From Aquilaria yunnanensis (Eukaryota > Streptophyta > Magnoliopsida > Malvales > Thymelaeaceae): a DNA stretch of 64,000 nt. Each line of letters begins with the position of its first letter. Within the stretch, counting starts at the first letter, position 1. Below are positions 32,887 through 44,917 of the stretch, in pieces. The position numbers were made by a program, and so were the translations under genes. The stretch spans positions 87,186,893 through 87,250,892 of the forward strand of contig CM077594.1 in the NCBI GenBank assembly GCA_039654915.1, read 5' to 3'. The notes beneath the pieces are model-generated. The model was not told where the DNA came from and ran no database searches. It worked only from the letters and a program-made list of their open reading frames with translations.

Positions 32887-34362
32887 TGCTGCATTCTAGC
32901 AGTTGTAACCAAAGTATAAGTTGTCACAAGTAATAAAATCTCGAGAGTCTGAGTGTCGAACCACAGAGAAGTGAATTAAGAAATACAAATTACAAAAGTG
33001 AAAGAAGGTTTTTGTGAAATGTGTGAACAAGTGTTGATTAAAAATTCAAATTCAAATAAAATAGCTAAGGTTAGAGGGTTCGCTTTTAGTATATCATTTA
33101 TGATTAATTTTACCCCATCTTACCACTTAATTAGGATCTACACATAAAGGAGGTTCCAATTGGGGAATTTAGTTAGTAGTAACTTTCATTGATCTTAAAA
33201 CGCTAACGCTTGTTAATGAGTTCAAGTATCCATCATGCCAACATTTGTCTACAATAACTCAAGATTCCAATATAGCCGGCAGAGCCATGTTCTACAGAGG
33301 AAATCAAGTAACTTTTGTGCCAAAGATTGACTATAATGAATCAAGACTCCCACTTAACAAGGAGGGAAGTTAAATAGATTAAGGAAGAAAATACCGTTAA
33401 TGTTGTGATCCATTCAAATAAATCATAACCTTTATACCAAAAGCTTCACCCTTTCACCTTAGCAAAAAGAAGATTAGTTAGCCAAGATAAAATTAAACAA
33501 CATGTAGAAATATGAAATAAACACGGATTGAAAGATCAAAAGAAGAATAGAAGAAGAACGAGAAAACACTTGGACAGAGCTTTGATATTGAAAACAAGAA
33601 CAAAACCAAAGGAAAAAAACTAAAAATGATACAAGAACATGAAAATGGCCTAAGAAATAGCATGAATCCATCCTCCCCCCCCCCCCAAGGTGCCTATTTC
33701 TAGATTTTTTGGGGTGGGTGAAATGGTAAAATAGTAAAATGTAGGTAAATATAAATCAACAAAGGCGGGCTGAAACTTCTTTTAATTTTTTGACTATCGT
33801 AGACATTGAATAAGCTCTTTCTCAAATCACGGAACTTGTAGATCTCTTCTTTAGCTTTGAATTGATAGCTTGTTCATTCAAATTGGAGAACCGTAGCCCA
33901 AGTTATGATTTTTCTACCGAAAATGCCCTTCAGCACACGAAAGAATGAATGGTCTTATCTATAATCAGATTTCAGAAATGAAAACAATCAAAATAGCTCG
34001 CACAATGAAGCAGAGTTGAAGATTTATGTGTTGAATTTTAAATGAATTTGGAATCACTCAGTTTTGACATCTATAGCTCGAGATATGATGTTTCTCGTGA
34101 AGGGTCGCCAAGTGATGATTTTACCTACATAAAAAAAATAATTATTTAATATATATGTTTTAATATTGATGAACAGTAAACCGCATATGCACAGTAAATG
34201 TGCGTATGAATAGTAATATGAATAGTAAAAATATGTGTGAATAGTAAAAATGCATGAATAGTAATCGGAGGAAAAATGCTCAGAATATATAAATTAATTA
34301 TACTCAAAGTGTATAATGATGATTTAAACCCTTAATAGCAATACACTTATGAGTATTCATCA
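32887..34362. mobile_element. probable solo LTR, 1476 bp
   Basis: Begins TGCTGCATTCTAGCAG and ends GAGTATTCATCA, flanked by GCCTC (32882-32886) and ACCTC (34363-34367), a 5-bp duplication with one mismatch. GTGTCGAACCACAG inside is a phrase common in some plant gypsy-type LTRs and leaders. It contains no gag-pol. A run of 12 C lies at 33675-33686. Orientation not determined. Confidence 0.5.
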
Positions 34363-34612
34363 ACCTCACCATTCGTGGTTCCTTGGCATATTTTGCCTTT
34401 GTTGCTTAGTCGCGTCAGACGTTCATTTCTTACTGTTCCTCGGCAGAGTCGCTCAGCCTCCTTGATTTCTTTGCACACTAGATTTCAAGTTAGATCAAGT
34501 AGGTTGATCGGCAGAATCGAGAGAGAGCATTTGTGGAGCAGGTAGGTTTGAGGGTAAAATTGTAAAATAACAAGTATGTCTAATTAGACATATGCGCATG
34601 TTATCCATGGTA

Positions 34613-35740
34613 CTTGCACACTACCGCCTCCACGGAAAAAGGCAACCGCTACCTCCTTGTATTCACTGCTCGCTGCCCGCCACCTTCGACCATCTCACTA
34701 GCAATCAGCCTTGCTACATTGCCAGACGCATCCACCATATCGTCGAGCCATCCCGATCATCAATATTTCCTTCACGTGAGCCTTGCCACCTCCTCCTACG
34801 CCTTTGTTCCTCCATCACCACACCTCCTTGACTCTAACCCTTGAATTGCCTCCTCAAAATGTATATTTTCTCTTACTGCTCTCCTCCTCTTTCCTATGAC
34901 CAAACACTGTAGCCTTTTTATAAACAAACTTATAACTCCTTATTTGCAACCGTTTTTGGATTCCAATGCCGATGCCATGCTCAACATCTAGTATTTCTTT
35001 GTTGTTCCAGTGCAACACCCGCCGTTGCATGCCACCATTCTACCTTGTCACCATGTCCGAGTGTTGAATTTGGTTAGAATCTTCCACCAAGTCAAAACTA
35101 AAGATTCCACACAACATCTGAACAAAATGCTTCCACCCTTTTGAATTCATTCCTCTGGAAAAATTATGCATGTTCGACTGAATTTCTTCAATTCCACTAG
35201 TTCAAACAATCTCCTATGATCATTTGATTTTAACTGAAAAACAAGCACCCTACCATTTGATTGGATTTGATCGATGCTGGCGTTTCCCCCAGATAAATTC
35301 CCAAAGAATTTGTTCTAATTTGAGATGAGCCAATGGATTTCTTCATTTAGCAAAATCAATCAATTCCCAAACTCGATGCCCAATTTTAACAATGCAGATG
35401 TTTTCCTCAAATTTTCTTCACTCAACAACTATATTGAAAGATTGTTTGATGGAAATAGAGATTTTGGCATTCAAACCTCATGAGTCCCTAAAAATTCTAG
35501 AGAGAGAAGCAGAGATTTTCACCCGAAAACCCCTATTTTACGTACATATGACCTATAAATGTTCAAAGTAAAATGGTTGATATATCTCAGCTTGACGAAG
35601 AACATGCTCTTTCATGAAACTAAACCCAAGAAACTCCATGGAAGGCTGTTAAGAGTCATAATCAGAGATATCAAATGTCACAAACTGCCGTCAAGATCAT
35701 CGGCCACTGGATCTAAATCTAAAGGAATCCCTCATCAGCA
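34613..35740. other. intergenic, nothing recognised
   Basis: A moderately GC-rich stretch (34613-34860) precedes AT-rich spacer. No frame resembles a known protein. Confidence 0.4.
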
Positions 35741-36147
35741 AAGAAACCCAGCGTAACCTTGGGGAAAATTTGCCGTGTGCAGAGAAAAAAAACAGCTCAA
35801 CCATAAGCAAGAAAGCTCATTACATACTCATTTGTTTTGATCTGTTACTATTTTTTTTATAACATCTTTAGTCTAGTTTTGTATAGGTTCATAGCATTAC
35901 TTTTTTTTCCTCTTTAAAAAATAATATATCTTACAATAAAAAAAGATTATTCTTTTTTTTTTTGAAGAAAAAAATTTATCAATGAAAAGATATACCACTT
36001 TTCAACTTTAACTCTGCCATGCATGTACACTAATAGAACTAACAGGTTAAGCATTGAATCATTAGCGATGATAAGGGGCTTTCAAGAACAAATAACTCAA
36101 ACTAGTTAAATAACATAACAACTTAACCAAGGGGCTAGCCAACTCAA
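35741..36147. other. 3' flank of F-box pseudogene 2 (duplicated unit)
   Basis: Matches 25480-25900 beside copy 1 (for example AGAAAGCTCATTACATACTC and TTTTGTATAGGTTCATAGCA). No gene. Confidence 0.55.
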
Positions 36148-37206
36148 TTAGTGAAAATTTATCAATAACATGTCCTCATCAGCACTTGGATACGAAGAAG
36201 ACCGGTTTGTGTATACTTTGTTACCCATTTTCTCAGCTTGCCCATTGGCCAAAATCGAGTAGCATGATGGATTGGTGTAACAAATAAACAACACTCGAAT
36301 CGTTGAAGAAACCGTCTCTTTTGATCCAAGCATCTTTAGAAGGGTCGAACTTGAACAACACACGATTGACCTTTCCTCTTTTTTTGTAGAGAGAGTTGAA
36401 CATCAACAGAAGAAGCTTTCTATTCAACTCGAACAATTAAACTTTCATAGGACGAGGGCCAACGTCACAAACCTATGAAGGCAAAGCAATCTTTCTCCAT
36501 TCACCATTGGAAGGATTGAAGCTTCCCATGTGTAGTATGCACAGGCCACATTGTTGTCGAAGCCCCAAAAATATTGTCGCATTTTAAACTCATGCTTTTT
36601 CCAAGCTTCTTGACCTCGTTTCCATATATGGAGTTGCATCGTGGTCGCCGACAGCCTTCGCTGGACTAGCACAAAGAGAACACAATCTTGAGACATCGGA
36701 TCAGAACGAGAAAAAGTGGCCACATCCAATTTTTTGAAATATAGATTAGGTAATTCTAGAGACAAGTCAGAGAAAAGATGGTACACAAACAGTGAATGAA
36801 GAGCTATATCGCTGAAAAATCCAGATGTGTACTGTGGAAGTGAAACAAGCAACCAGTCGAACTTGGAGTCCTCAATTGTTGGATTGCCAATGGGTTGGCG
36901 AGATGAAACACCAAGAGCTACTGAGCGCGTGTAAGGTCTAGGGTTATAGGGTTTATAAAGATAGAAATCGATCGATACTATAGTTCTAGTTATAGCATGA
37001 TGGATGCGAGTAGGTGTAGGCACCAGCCATGGCAGGTGACTAGGCTACAGCGAAATTCTCCAACCCTTACAAACCGATACAACTCTGAGACGATCTTTGA
37101 AAAATTTGAGTTTTTCAATAATCATGTGGAGAATGGTGTCTGGAAGAGTAGACCAACCATATCCTGAACCAAAGATTGCCGGCCCTGCACTTGCTCCGAT
37201 TTCCAT
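36148..37206 (-). pseudogene. F-box/DUF295 (KIB1-like) pseudogene, copy 2
   Basis: ATG at 37206 (MEIGASAG). The F-box is recognisable (STLPDTILHMIIEKL, RVVSVCKGWR), but a TAG follows it near 37048, where copy 1 reads LLLPNND. The next block (36445-37023) is open and DUF295-like (NPRPYTRSVALGVSS, LFVYHLFSDLSLELPNLY, QLHIWKRGQEAWKKHEF). It then leaves the ancestral frame; GSFNPSNGEWRKIALP is followed by two stops near 36475-36440, before VLFKFDPSKDAW and MGNKVYTNRSS. Each copy is broken at different places, so they decayed independently after duplication. In intact relatives this would be an SCF substrate receptor. Not functional as annotated. Confidence 0.85.
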
Positions 37207-38988
37207 CTCTAAAGGCAACTGTCGATCGTTGAAGACAACGACAGAGGTTGGGTGAGGCTACTTTGTTGTTTAGGTCAATGGGTGACGTAGCAGAACAAGT
37301 AATAAAATTTTTTTCACTTTTAATCAATGGCTTGGATTGGATTATTCTTTTCTTATGGCTACTTTTCATTTGACAGTCTATTGTCTATTGGTCCATAATC
37401 TAATTGTCTCCTAAGTAGTGGTGGCCGGTGGGCCGACCTAGCTTGGTCGGGCCGGCCTGGGTTAGAATTTTCGGACCTGGGTGGGTTTGGGCCGGGTCCA
37501 ACTTGGGCTGGTCCGAGATGGGCCGAGTTAATATGATTTTAAAAAAATTCATTTTAATATGTTTTCAATTGTTGTTTGATAGTAATTTTATGAAATATAT
37601 ATTTTTTTAGAAAAAACACCACCGTCGGTGCAAATTTTATTAATAAAAAAGCTAAACGGCACTTACATAATTTGAAACATGCCTTACACTTAAAAATAGC
37701 AAAACTTTCCATGGAAAAAAATGAAAAAGGTAAAACTTAAGATCTGTGCTTAACGGCATAATCAGATCAATTACATTCTTTAAATTGTAACGAAAACCTA
37801 CAATCTACTCTTGTTGGTCATCATCAAAAGGGACCTCATCATCGGAGCTTTTAATATCTTGTTTCCTTAGAGCAGCAAGTGCCCAATCCCAGTTACAGAC
37901 GCAAACCTCAATGGTTTCAGGTGTGAGCCTTGCTCGTTTTTTCTAGATGACTCATTTCCCTGCATTAAAGGCGGCCTTGGAGGTGACGGTTAAGACCAGA
38001 ACTGTCAAAATCTCTTGCGTCAGTATGGACAAGACCGGGAATATTCCTCTTTTGTTCTTCCGCCACTCGAGGATGTCTTTCTCATTGTTTTCAAATAAAG
38101 TGCAGAGGTAATCATCCCATTTTACCAATCCCGGGTTTGTGGGTCTTGTTCGTTTGAGGATACTCACTGCTTGGTTGAACCTTGATGATGATGAGAATGT
38201 GGAATGTCGGGCGGGTGTTGGATCGGATGACCAAACCTTATTAGAATGATTAATGGAGTAAGTTTGTATAACTCTCTCAAATTGTGGTCAGCTTTAGCAA
38301 AAATAACAAGTGTAGAAACTTGTGCTTGACCTAAATATGTATGATAGTATGCTTCTAACAATTGCAGACAACCCGTGATTTTGAAATTTGGATCTAATGC
38401 ACATGCAACAAGATAATTTTGTGGGATTTGTTGAAAATAATCAAGCCATTTTTTTGCATTGCTTCAACAGTTGGTTTCAAAAACTCATCGTCCTTGAATT
38501 GGTGGAAAACATAGATGATGTTTATAAGATATAATATTGCTTGGTGCACTGTTGGGTAATAAACCCCAGAGAAAAAATTTGTTAGCTCATAAAAATATCT
38601 AAACAACTCAACTAACTTAAAATATTTGTCCCAAACTTCATCTGTTAGTTAGTCGTCTTGTACTTTTGAGTTCACAAAGTGAGTCAAAAGATTTGTCCAT
38701 GGTTGAGCGTCATTTAACATTTCAAATTTTGTGTTCCATCAAGTGGGGCAATCGATTTTAAACATTTTCCAAGAAAAATTCACCACATTTTCAATACAAA
38801 ACATTTTAAATTCACGAGCCAATTTGTTCCTTGTTTTAACAAAAAGTAATGCATTCCGAATTGGCTCAATTTGGTTTTGCAGTAGTTATAAACCATTTTG
38901 GACACATAAATTCAAAATGTGACACAAGCAACGAACATGAAAAAATTTTCTATCAAGCAGTGTTTTTATTTCTTTTATCAATTCTCTC

Positions 38989-41437
38989 TGTCGCGGAACG
39001 GGGCCCCAGTGCCCCATAATCTTGTAGGCTCTTAGGGACTATGAATCCCACTAAGTTACGATTGGCTAACTATTACTCGTCAATATAAATTAAAACAATT
39101 TATATGCAACTAGTTTCTTAGCCTACTCAGTTTAGGATATGCATGCTTCTGTCCTGGCAATGCAAAAGAATAAATAGATCATTGGTTAAAATGTTGCTCG
39201 AGCATTTTAATAAAACATACTTAAAATGTGCCAAGACATTGAAATACTAGTTACTTTGACTACAAGTAATAGTTTGTGCATACAATATACTTCTAGTATG
39301 CACCCAAAAGTAACAAGATGGATTTATATCACAATGTATCCTATTAGAGGCAACTTTTTTAGTACACAAGGTACTATATACAAGAGACAAAAATCTAACT
39401 AACTAAGATCATCTACTTGAGCCCCACCTTGAGCTATGCCAAGCTCCAAGTGTAAGCCCTTCCTTAAATCTTGTTCTTGTGTACTCTTAGCCTCTACACT
39501 GTAAAGGCACAACTTGGTTAGCACATAACTTACACCACAAGTAACCTAGAATCACAAGGATTCTCAAGAAAAGTACCTGCAAAATAAAAAGCTTAGGCCT
39601 CAGCTGTCAACTAGTGACTAGGCCCGGAGTTAGAACCTGCACAATAAACTTAAGGGAGTGAGTACTTAAAAGTACTCAGTAAGGGTCCCTTGAATACATG
39701 CAAGAAAATGGCAACAATCCAATATGCAACCATGGCAACCAAGCAACCAATCAAGCAATCAACCAACAAGTAACTCAAACAATCAATAACAATTAAGATA
39801 TGCAATGCATGAATGTATGATATGAAATGCACGTAATGCATGCACTTGGGACTTTCTGCACTCTAGGTGCCATAAAACTTGCCGTGAGCTCAAACGGCGG
39901 AGGTACTTGAGATACTGGCCCTCGTATCCCGGGTACTTTACCTCCCTTAAGTCCCACCTACGGGTTCTAGAGTAGGTCGTCACCCCTCTGAAACTTACCC
40001 GCCTTTACCTTTAACTTATTGCACAAGGTAGTCATCCTATGTGGTTTAACTAGCCAAACCCTTAAGGTTTAACTTAGAGCACTCATAGTGGCTTACTTAC
40101 CAAACCAAATGGTTCGGTCGGGATCGACTTAGGTTTTTCTCCTCATTGACCACAGGTAATTGACGCCCTCCTCGGCCAACAAAGAGTCTAAAAACCCACC
40201 TAATCCCCTTAGTGCTCATTTAGAAGCTTAAGCACTTTGATTTTCTTAACCACCAAGTCATACTCTTTCTTAACCACACAACTTAACTACCACTTAAATA
40301 ATGCATAATTCCTAACTTAGGAAGGAGTTCTAGACCCAACTGAGGCTACGGAATGTCTTAACTTAGCCTAGGGATGAAAACCGAGAGTTTGAGACACTCT
40401 TAGGATACCCGGAGCTTGGGGGCAAAATGCCGTGGCGGCGCCGTTGGCGACGCGTCGCCACCGGCATCAGTGTTCGGAGAACTTTTTTTCATTTCTCGGT
40501 AACGCGGTGGCGACGCGTCGCCAATATGGCGTCGACACTGGCGACGCGTCGCCAACGCTTTCCAGCGTTGCGCGACAGCGTGCGACCTTGCACCAAAACT
40601 GCTCAAACTTTCTCATCCCAAACTCAAATCACTTGGGCCTTGTTTCTAACTCATTCCCACACAAAAGACTACATTTCTATGCACCATTTGAGCTTAATTA
40701 ACTTGAACCCTTACCTCAATTTAGCTACAAAGCAAGCATTGATACACGAACTTCCTTAGCTCAATCAAGCTCCCTTTGAGTTCCTCACCTATAACCAATG
40801 TAATATGGCACCAAACACTTCAAACCAAGACCATTTCTAGCTATGGAGACAACTTAGAACCAATCCAAATGAACCCAACAAGCTTACCCACGAATTTTGA
40901 GTCCAAACTAGCATCAAAAAGCAAATTGGAGCTAGAACACCAACAAAGAAGCTTGATGATTCCTACCCACACCTTGGGCTTCCACAAATTGATGAAGAAA
41001 TGCAAGAAAATGAAAGTTTGGGCTGCGATTTTGGGAGAGGAGATGGAGCTACGAAATTTGAAGTTTGAGGCAAATGGTTAAGGGAGAAGAAGACTTAACT
41101 TATATATGTGTTTCAGGCAACTTTTCCCTCTCTTGCACTTAAGTCCACAAGCTCTCAAAAGCTTCAAATAAGTCACCAAACCCTCACTCAAAACCAACAT
41201 TTCTTTGCTCTAAAGGGTGCTACAAGCTTCTCAAAACTTTCAAAGATGGTTCTAATAGCTAGGATAACTAATGGTCTTGATTCAACTATGCCAAATCACA
41301 CTTAGGAACTCACTTACTTAATTAAGCTTACCTTGTTTGCTTAACGAGGTGCTAACTTGAGGTATTTAATTTAATGAAACACTTAAACAAAGTAAAATAA
41401 ATACTTACTTGATTAGTCAACTAGGAGAGCCGTCACA
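38989..41437 (-). mobile_element. solo LTR, 2449 bp, gypsy-like
   Basis: Begins TGTCGCGGAACG and ends GAGCCGTCACA on the plus strand, flanked by perfect 5-bp duplications CTCTC (38984-38988 and 41438-41442). Read on the minus strand it starts TGTGACGGCTCTCC and has a TATA motif (TATATAAG, about 41100-41108) about 330 bp in, so minus is the likely transcriptional strand. Length and ends suit a Ty3/gypsy (Tekay/Del-like) LTR. No PBS or internal genes, so it is a recombination product. It interrupts the hAT transposase gene and is therefore younger. Confidence 0.85.
40445..40554. repeat. three copies of a 16-bp perfect palindrome
   Basis: TGGCGACGCGTCGCCA occurs exactly at 40445-40460, 40508-40523 and 40539-40554, inside a GC-rich patch of the solo LTR. 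Each is a perfect palindrome centred on an MluI-type ACGCGT. Confidence 0.95.
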
Positions 41438-43023
41438 CTCTCACTGCCGAATCATTGTTTGAAGCATTGTCAAAAGAAATAGACAACTTTATTGGCAACA
41501 AAAAATTCATGCAAACTTTTAATAATGCAATTGAAAATATTCCAACCCGTATGATCAGATTACATACATTTGAAAGCAATTATTCATTTTTGAATAACCC
41601 ATTCATGATCTATCTAATGAGTAGTTACACAAGAATAATTTTGTCCTACTGGAGATGTCCACATATTAGATGTAAATGACAGACAATGATCAACGGTAGA
41701 AAAACATGATTGTAAATCACTTCTCCTAGCTTCATACAGTTTAAAGCTTTCTCTTCTAGCCATTTGCCTAGACGTTTTTTTATAAGCAGGATTTAGATTT
41801 TCTAAGATGAATCTTATTAAGTGTTCATCCTCAACATGTTTAAATGGTTTTTCAATAATCATCATCCAATTAATTAAACCATGCCTAACAGTTTTTGGAT
41901 TAAATCAAAAAAATACTTGGACCACCAGAGCTGCCAACACCTGTCAGTTGTGTTTGTCCACCGGAAATGCCGCCGATATCTCCATTCCTCAAGTGCCTCG
42001 TGAGGGTGCACGTTCCGGAGTTCAATTTGTGTGCAAATTTGTTGTCGCAATGTTTGCACTTGGCATACCTCGTTTCACCTTCCCAAACTTGATCAAAATG
42101 CGTCCAAACGAAAGCCTTCAAATTCCTGCTCTTCACTTGACTCCGCTCGGGTTGCTCGCTTTGTGGAATCGGTTGGGACCCCTTGGCACTGAGTTGGGTC
42201 GGTAGAATTTCCTCAACATCATCATCAGAGAGTTAATCGTCAAGGCCAAGGTCGTATGCCGCCATATCAATGTTTGGATCATTGTCGGCAATTTCTTGTG
42301 AATAAGAGCCTTGATTTTTGCGGAACAAACGTCCTCGAAAAAATGAACCGACCCCTGTGTTGGATGAGGAGGAGGCAACACCCTTGCCCTTGTCGGAGTT
42401 TTTCCCTCATGAAGCCATTAGTGGAAGAAAATAATTGAAGAGATGAAGAGATGATTAAGAGGCAATTAAGAAAATATTAGTGAAAGATTAAAAAACTTGG
42501 AGAGAGATAGTAGAAAGAATGAGAGAATATTGTAGGAGATTGGAGAAGAGAAGATTGGTGTGAGGAAGTGTGGGAAGGAGGCTGCCTAATTTTAGGAGAA
42601 GAAAAAATTCATTTTACCCAAAAACCCCTTAAAAACTAGCTGTTAGTGATTGTTGACTGAAGGTTAAAAAGTTTGGGGGTAAAAAAAAGCCTGGAGCCGT
42701 TGGGGGGGCCAGGGTGTAATTTTACCATTTTTTTCAAAAATTTTGAAATCTGCCAATGGGAATGCGAATGGTTGACCTGGCCCGACTTGGCTTGGCCGGG
42801 TCGTGAGCCAGTCAGGTCCGATCCGGGTTCGCGTAGGTTCGTGGGCCGGTCTGCGTGCTTTGGGCCTCCTCATCTCATAGGCCCAAACTCGCCCCACCAT
42901 CTTACGAGTCCAATCTGAACTGCGTCGGGCCTAGGTTTGACCGTGCCGGGCCGAGTTTGACCCAAGCCGAGTCCAGGGTCGGGCCCAGGTCGACTCGGCC
43001 TAGTGGCCACCTATACTCCCAAG

Positions 43024-43296
43024 CCTGCAAATTAGAAACGTAAATCTGGCCCGTTTGTTTTCCACTTCGTGGGCTTGATCAGTCCCATCATTGGACAATT
43101 AATTTTAGGATTTGACTTGGATTTCATTAAATGTATTTCTTTTTCTATTTTTTGTTTCATCTTTGTCTAACACTGTTAGTCAAAAGGAAAATTTTGATAC
43201 TAGATAGACAATTAATTCTAAAACTGTTCATTTTTCTGATGTCAATTTTTTTTTCCAAAATTGTAATTTTAACTTTAATTTCCATGAGTATCTTAG
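43024..43296. other. spacer between hAT element and element B
   Basis: About 270 bp without a gene and, unlike its surroundings, without a counterpart beside F-box copy 1. Confidence 0.5.
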
Positions 43297-43589
43297 TACC
43301 AAGGATACTATGAACATATGTTCAATTAGACATAGGAGTTGATTTACAAATTTATCCCTTACCCTAATTTCCATTATATTCCATGTTTCTTTTTTCGCGC
43401 CACCTCCGGACATCCCATGTCATTTCAATTTTAACAAGTTTGATGTGGTGGCTTCATCATCAGAGTCCGTTCAGGGCTACTTTCACAGTAGTTGTTCTGC
43501 GACGTAGAGGCGAAGCTAAGAGTGGCAATCGAAGCAAGATAAAGCCCAGAGGGGTGACTAGATGAAGCAAAGCAAGGAGTGGCGATTGG

Positions 43590-43860
43590 AGGACATGAAG
43601 CCAAAAGTAGCGTCTAGAGGAGGCGGAGGCAAAGCTAGGAGTAGCGGCTGAAGGAGGAGAACGAGGAATCAGCTACAGCAAACGAAGCCAAGAGCAACGA
43701 CTGGAGGAGGTGGTGGCAAAGCTAGGAGTGGCGGTTAAAGGAGGAGAACGAGGAAGTTACTGCGGCAAAGCAAATCCAAGAGCGAGAGCATTGACTAGAG
43801 GAAGAGAAAGAGGAACCGGCTGCAGAAGAGGCAAATCCAAGAGCGGCAAGTGTCGATCGG
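43590..43860 (+). repeat. ~90-bp tandem repeat within element B
   Basis: A unit containing GGCAAAGCTAGGAGTRGCGG, GAGGAGAACGAGGAA and AAGAGCRACGACTGGAGGAGG is repeated about three times with indels (first units near 43607 and 43695). GC-rich, open by chance in several frames. Confidence 0.7.
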
Positions 43861-43954
43861 AGGTGGAGAAATAGAGAAGCGATGAGAGTTAAGGAACACG
43901 ATGGGAGACGAGGCGAGATGGGCGGCAGGCCAAAACAAATTGTTTATTCATGTA

Positions 43955-44505
43955 CTTTTTAGATAATATTTAGACATTTCTTTTTGTATTTATTCAAACA
44001 CTGTTTAGATATGTTTTAGACTTTTGTTTTACTTATTTGTTTCAGACCATTTTGTGAGGAAAAAAAATTTGTCTGTGTATTTGGTTACAACACTTTAATA
44101 TTTTTGTTAAGACACTTTTTTACTTTCATTTATCTACTTTAACCTATTGTTTTAGATACTTTTATTTTTTTAAGATGGTTAATTATCTATATATTACTTC
44201 ACACACTTTCACGTTTAGCGTAAGACATTTTTATATATTAATATAGACATTTTGATTTATTACTTTACACATTTTTACAGTTCTAGATTTTTTGAAGGGA
44301 ACAAAATATTTACATATTGTGTCATACATTTTTACATATTTTTTAGACATTTTTAAATTTTCCTTCAAACACTTTAGAGTTTACATATTGTCAGAAGAAA
44401 ACAATATATATATATATATATAATATTATACACTTCCATATAACTTAACATATTGTTACAGACATTTTTGCATCTTTTCTTTGACACTTTTCCAGTTTTT
44501 TTCTT
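43955..44505 (-). repeat. dispersed AGACACTTTTA word array
   Basis: AT-rich stretch with many variants of AGACA(C/T)TTTTATA, the inverse of the element-A array. Contains (TA)n at about 44404-44424. Confidence 0.65.
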
Positions 44506-44917
44506 GTGCGCAATCTGGAGCCATAAGTGACAGATCTATAGATTAGCAAAGAGGGTATGATCTGGATGCACACAACAATCATGGACTATTAAGGAGGCTG
44601 GATCAGGAAGTGGAGTGACGATCTAGAGGCAAGAGGCAATGAGCAACAACGAGATCCGGAGACGAGTGGCTGCGAGATTTTGGAGGCGAATGATGATGAC
44701 AAGATATGGAGATGGTGACGGTTCGTCGGAGGAGACGATGGCAACAGCGGAAGTTTCAGTAGCAGTGAGATAATTTCCAAAGGGTGAATGTCAGTTTTGG
44801 TCCAAAGGTAAATTAGTAAATTTTTTTACTAGGTTGTGGGCTATATATAGGGTAATTAGAGATTGATTAGTATGTCTAATTGGACATAGGTCTATAATAT
44901 AATATCTAGTATCTTAG

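Larger units (their letters stand above)
31513..34612. mobile_element. MULE-like non-autonomous element A
   Basis: Homologous, in inverse orientation, to element B at 43297-44907. Near each terminus is a palindrome of the type TATGTCTAATTAGACATA (about 31530-31547 diverged, 34575-34592 exact). The flanks TTGTACATC (31504-31512) and TTGCACACT (34614-34622) look like a decayed 9-10 bp target duplication. Removing the solo LTR inside (with one target copy) leaves about 1619 bp, close to the 1611 bp of element B. Interior order: GC-rich minisatellite, AT-rich GTGTCT array, second GC-rich block. No transposase. The MULE assignment rests on B's exact 10-bp duplication. Confidence 0.65.
37805..42418 (-). 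pseudogene. hAT transposase, broken and LTR-interrupted
   Basis: A start ATG at 42418 is followed almost at once by a stop (MAS*). An N-terminal BED zinc finger at about 42030-42120 has VWTHFDQV and CKHC; the His half is weak. Next comes the conserved FKHVEDEHLIRF / NPAYKKTSRQ block (41740-41850) and SFTSNMW (about 41660). After the solo LTR it resumes with FYELTNFFSG (38580), then the C-terminal dimerisation domain NNEKDILEWRKNKRGIFPVLS...TSKAAFNAGK (37960-38090), and finally RLTPETIEVCVCNWDWAL and DDEVPFDDD before a stop at 37805. Several stops and frameshifts occur. Enzymes of this family cut and paste DNA in the nucleus; this copy is inactive. Confidence 0.85.
37416..43015 (-). mobile_element. 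hAT transposon with dead transposase
   Basis: Imperfect terminal inverted repeats (TAGTGGTGGCCGGTGGGCC left, TATAGGTGGCCACTAGGCC read inward from the right) and an 8-bp target duplication with one mismatch, CTCCTAAG (37408-37415) and CTCCCAAG (43016-43023). Subterminal GGGCCG/GGGTCGGGCC words fill both ends. The transposase remnant lies on the minus strand. A 2449-bp solo LTR splits it at 38989-41437; without it the element is about 3.1 kb, normal for an autonomous hAT. Confidence 0.85.
43297..44907. mobile_element. MULE-like non-autonomous element B, 1611 bp
   Basis: Flanked by a perfect 10-bp duplication AGTATCTTAG (43287-43296 and 44908-44917). Inside each end is a near-palindrome of the form TATGTCYAATTRGACATA (43316-43333 and 44870-44888). 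The ends are AT-rich and only weakly inverted-repeat outside that word. Homologous to element A in inverse orientation along its length (shared GGTAAATTAGTAAATT, CTCCTCCGA(C/T)GAA, AGATATGGAGA in inverse). The 10-bp target size suggests a Mutator-type transposase. No coding capacity. Confidence 0.7.

Noticed and set aside
40400..40759. Overlapping frames on both strands around the palindromes
   Set aside because: They fall in an LTR, overlap each other and are shaped by the repeated palindrome.
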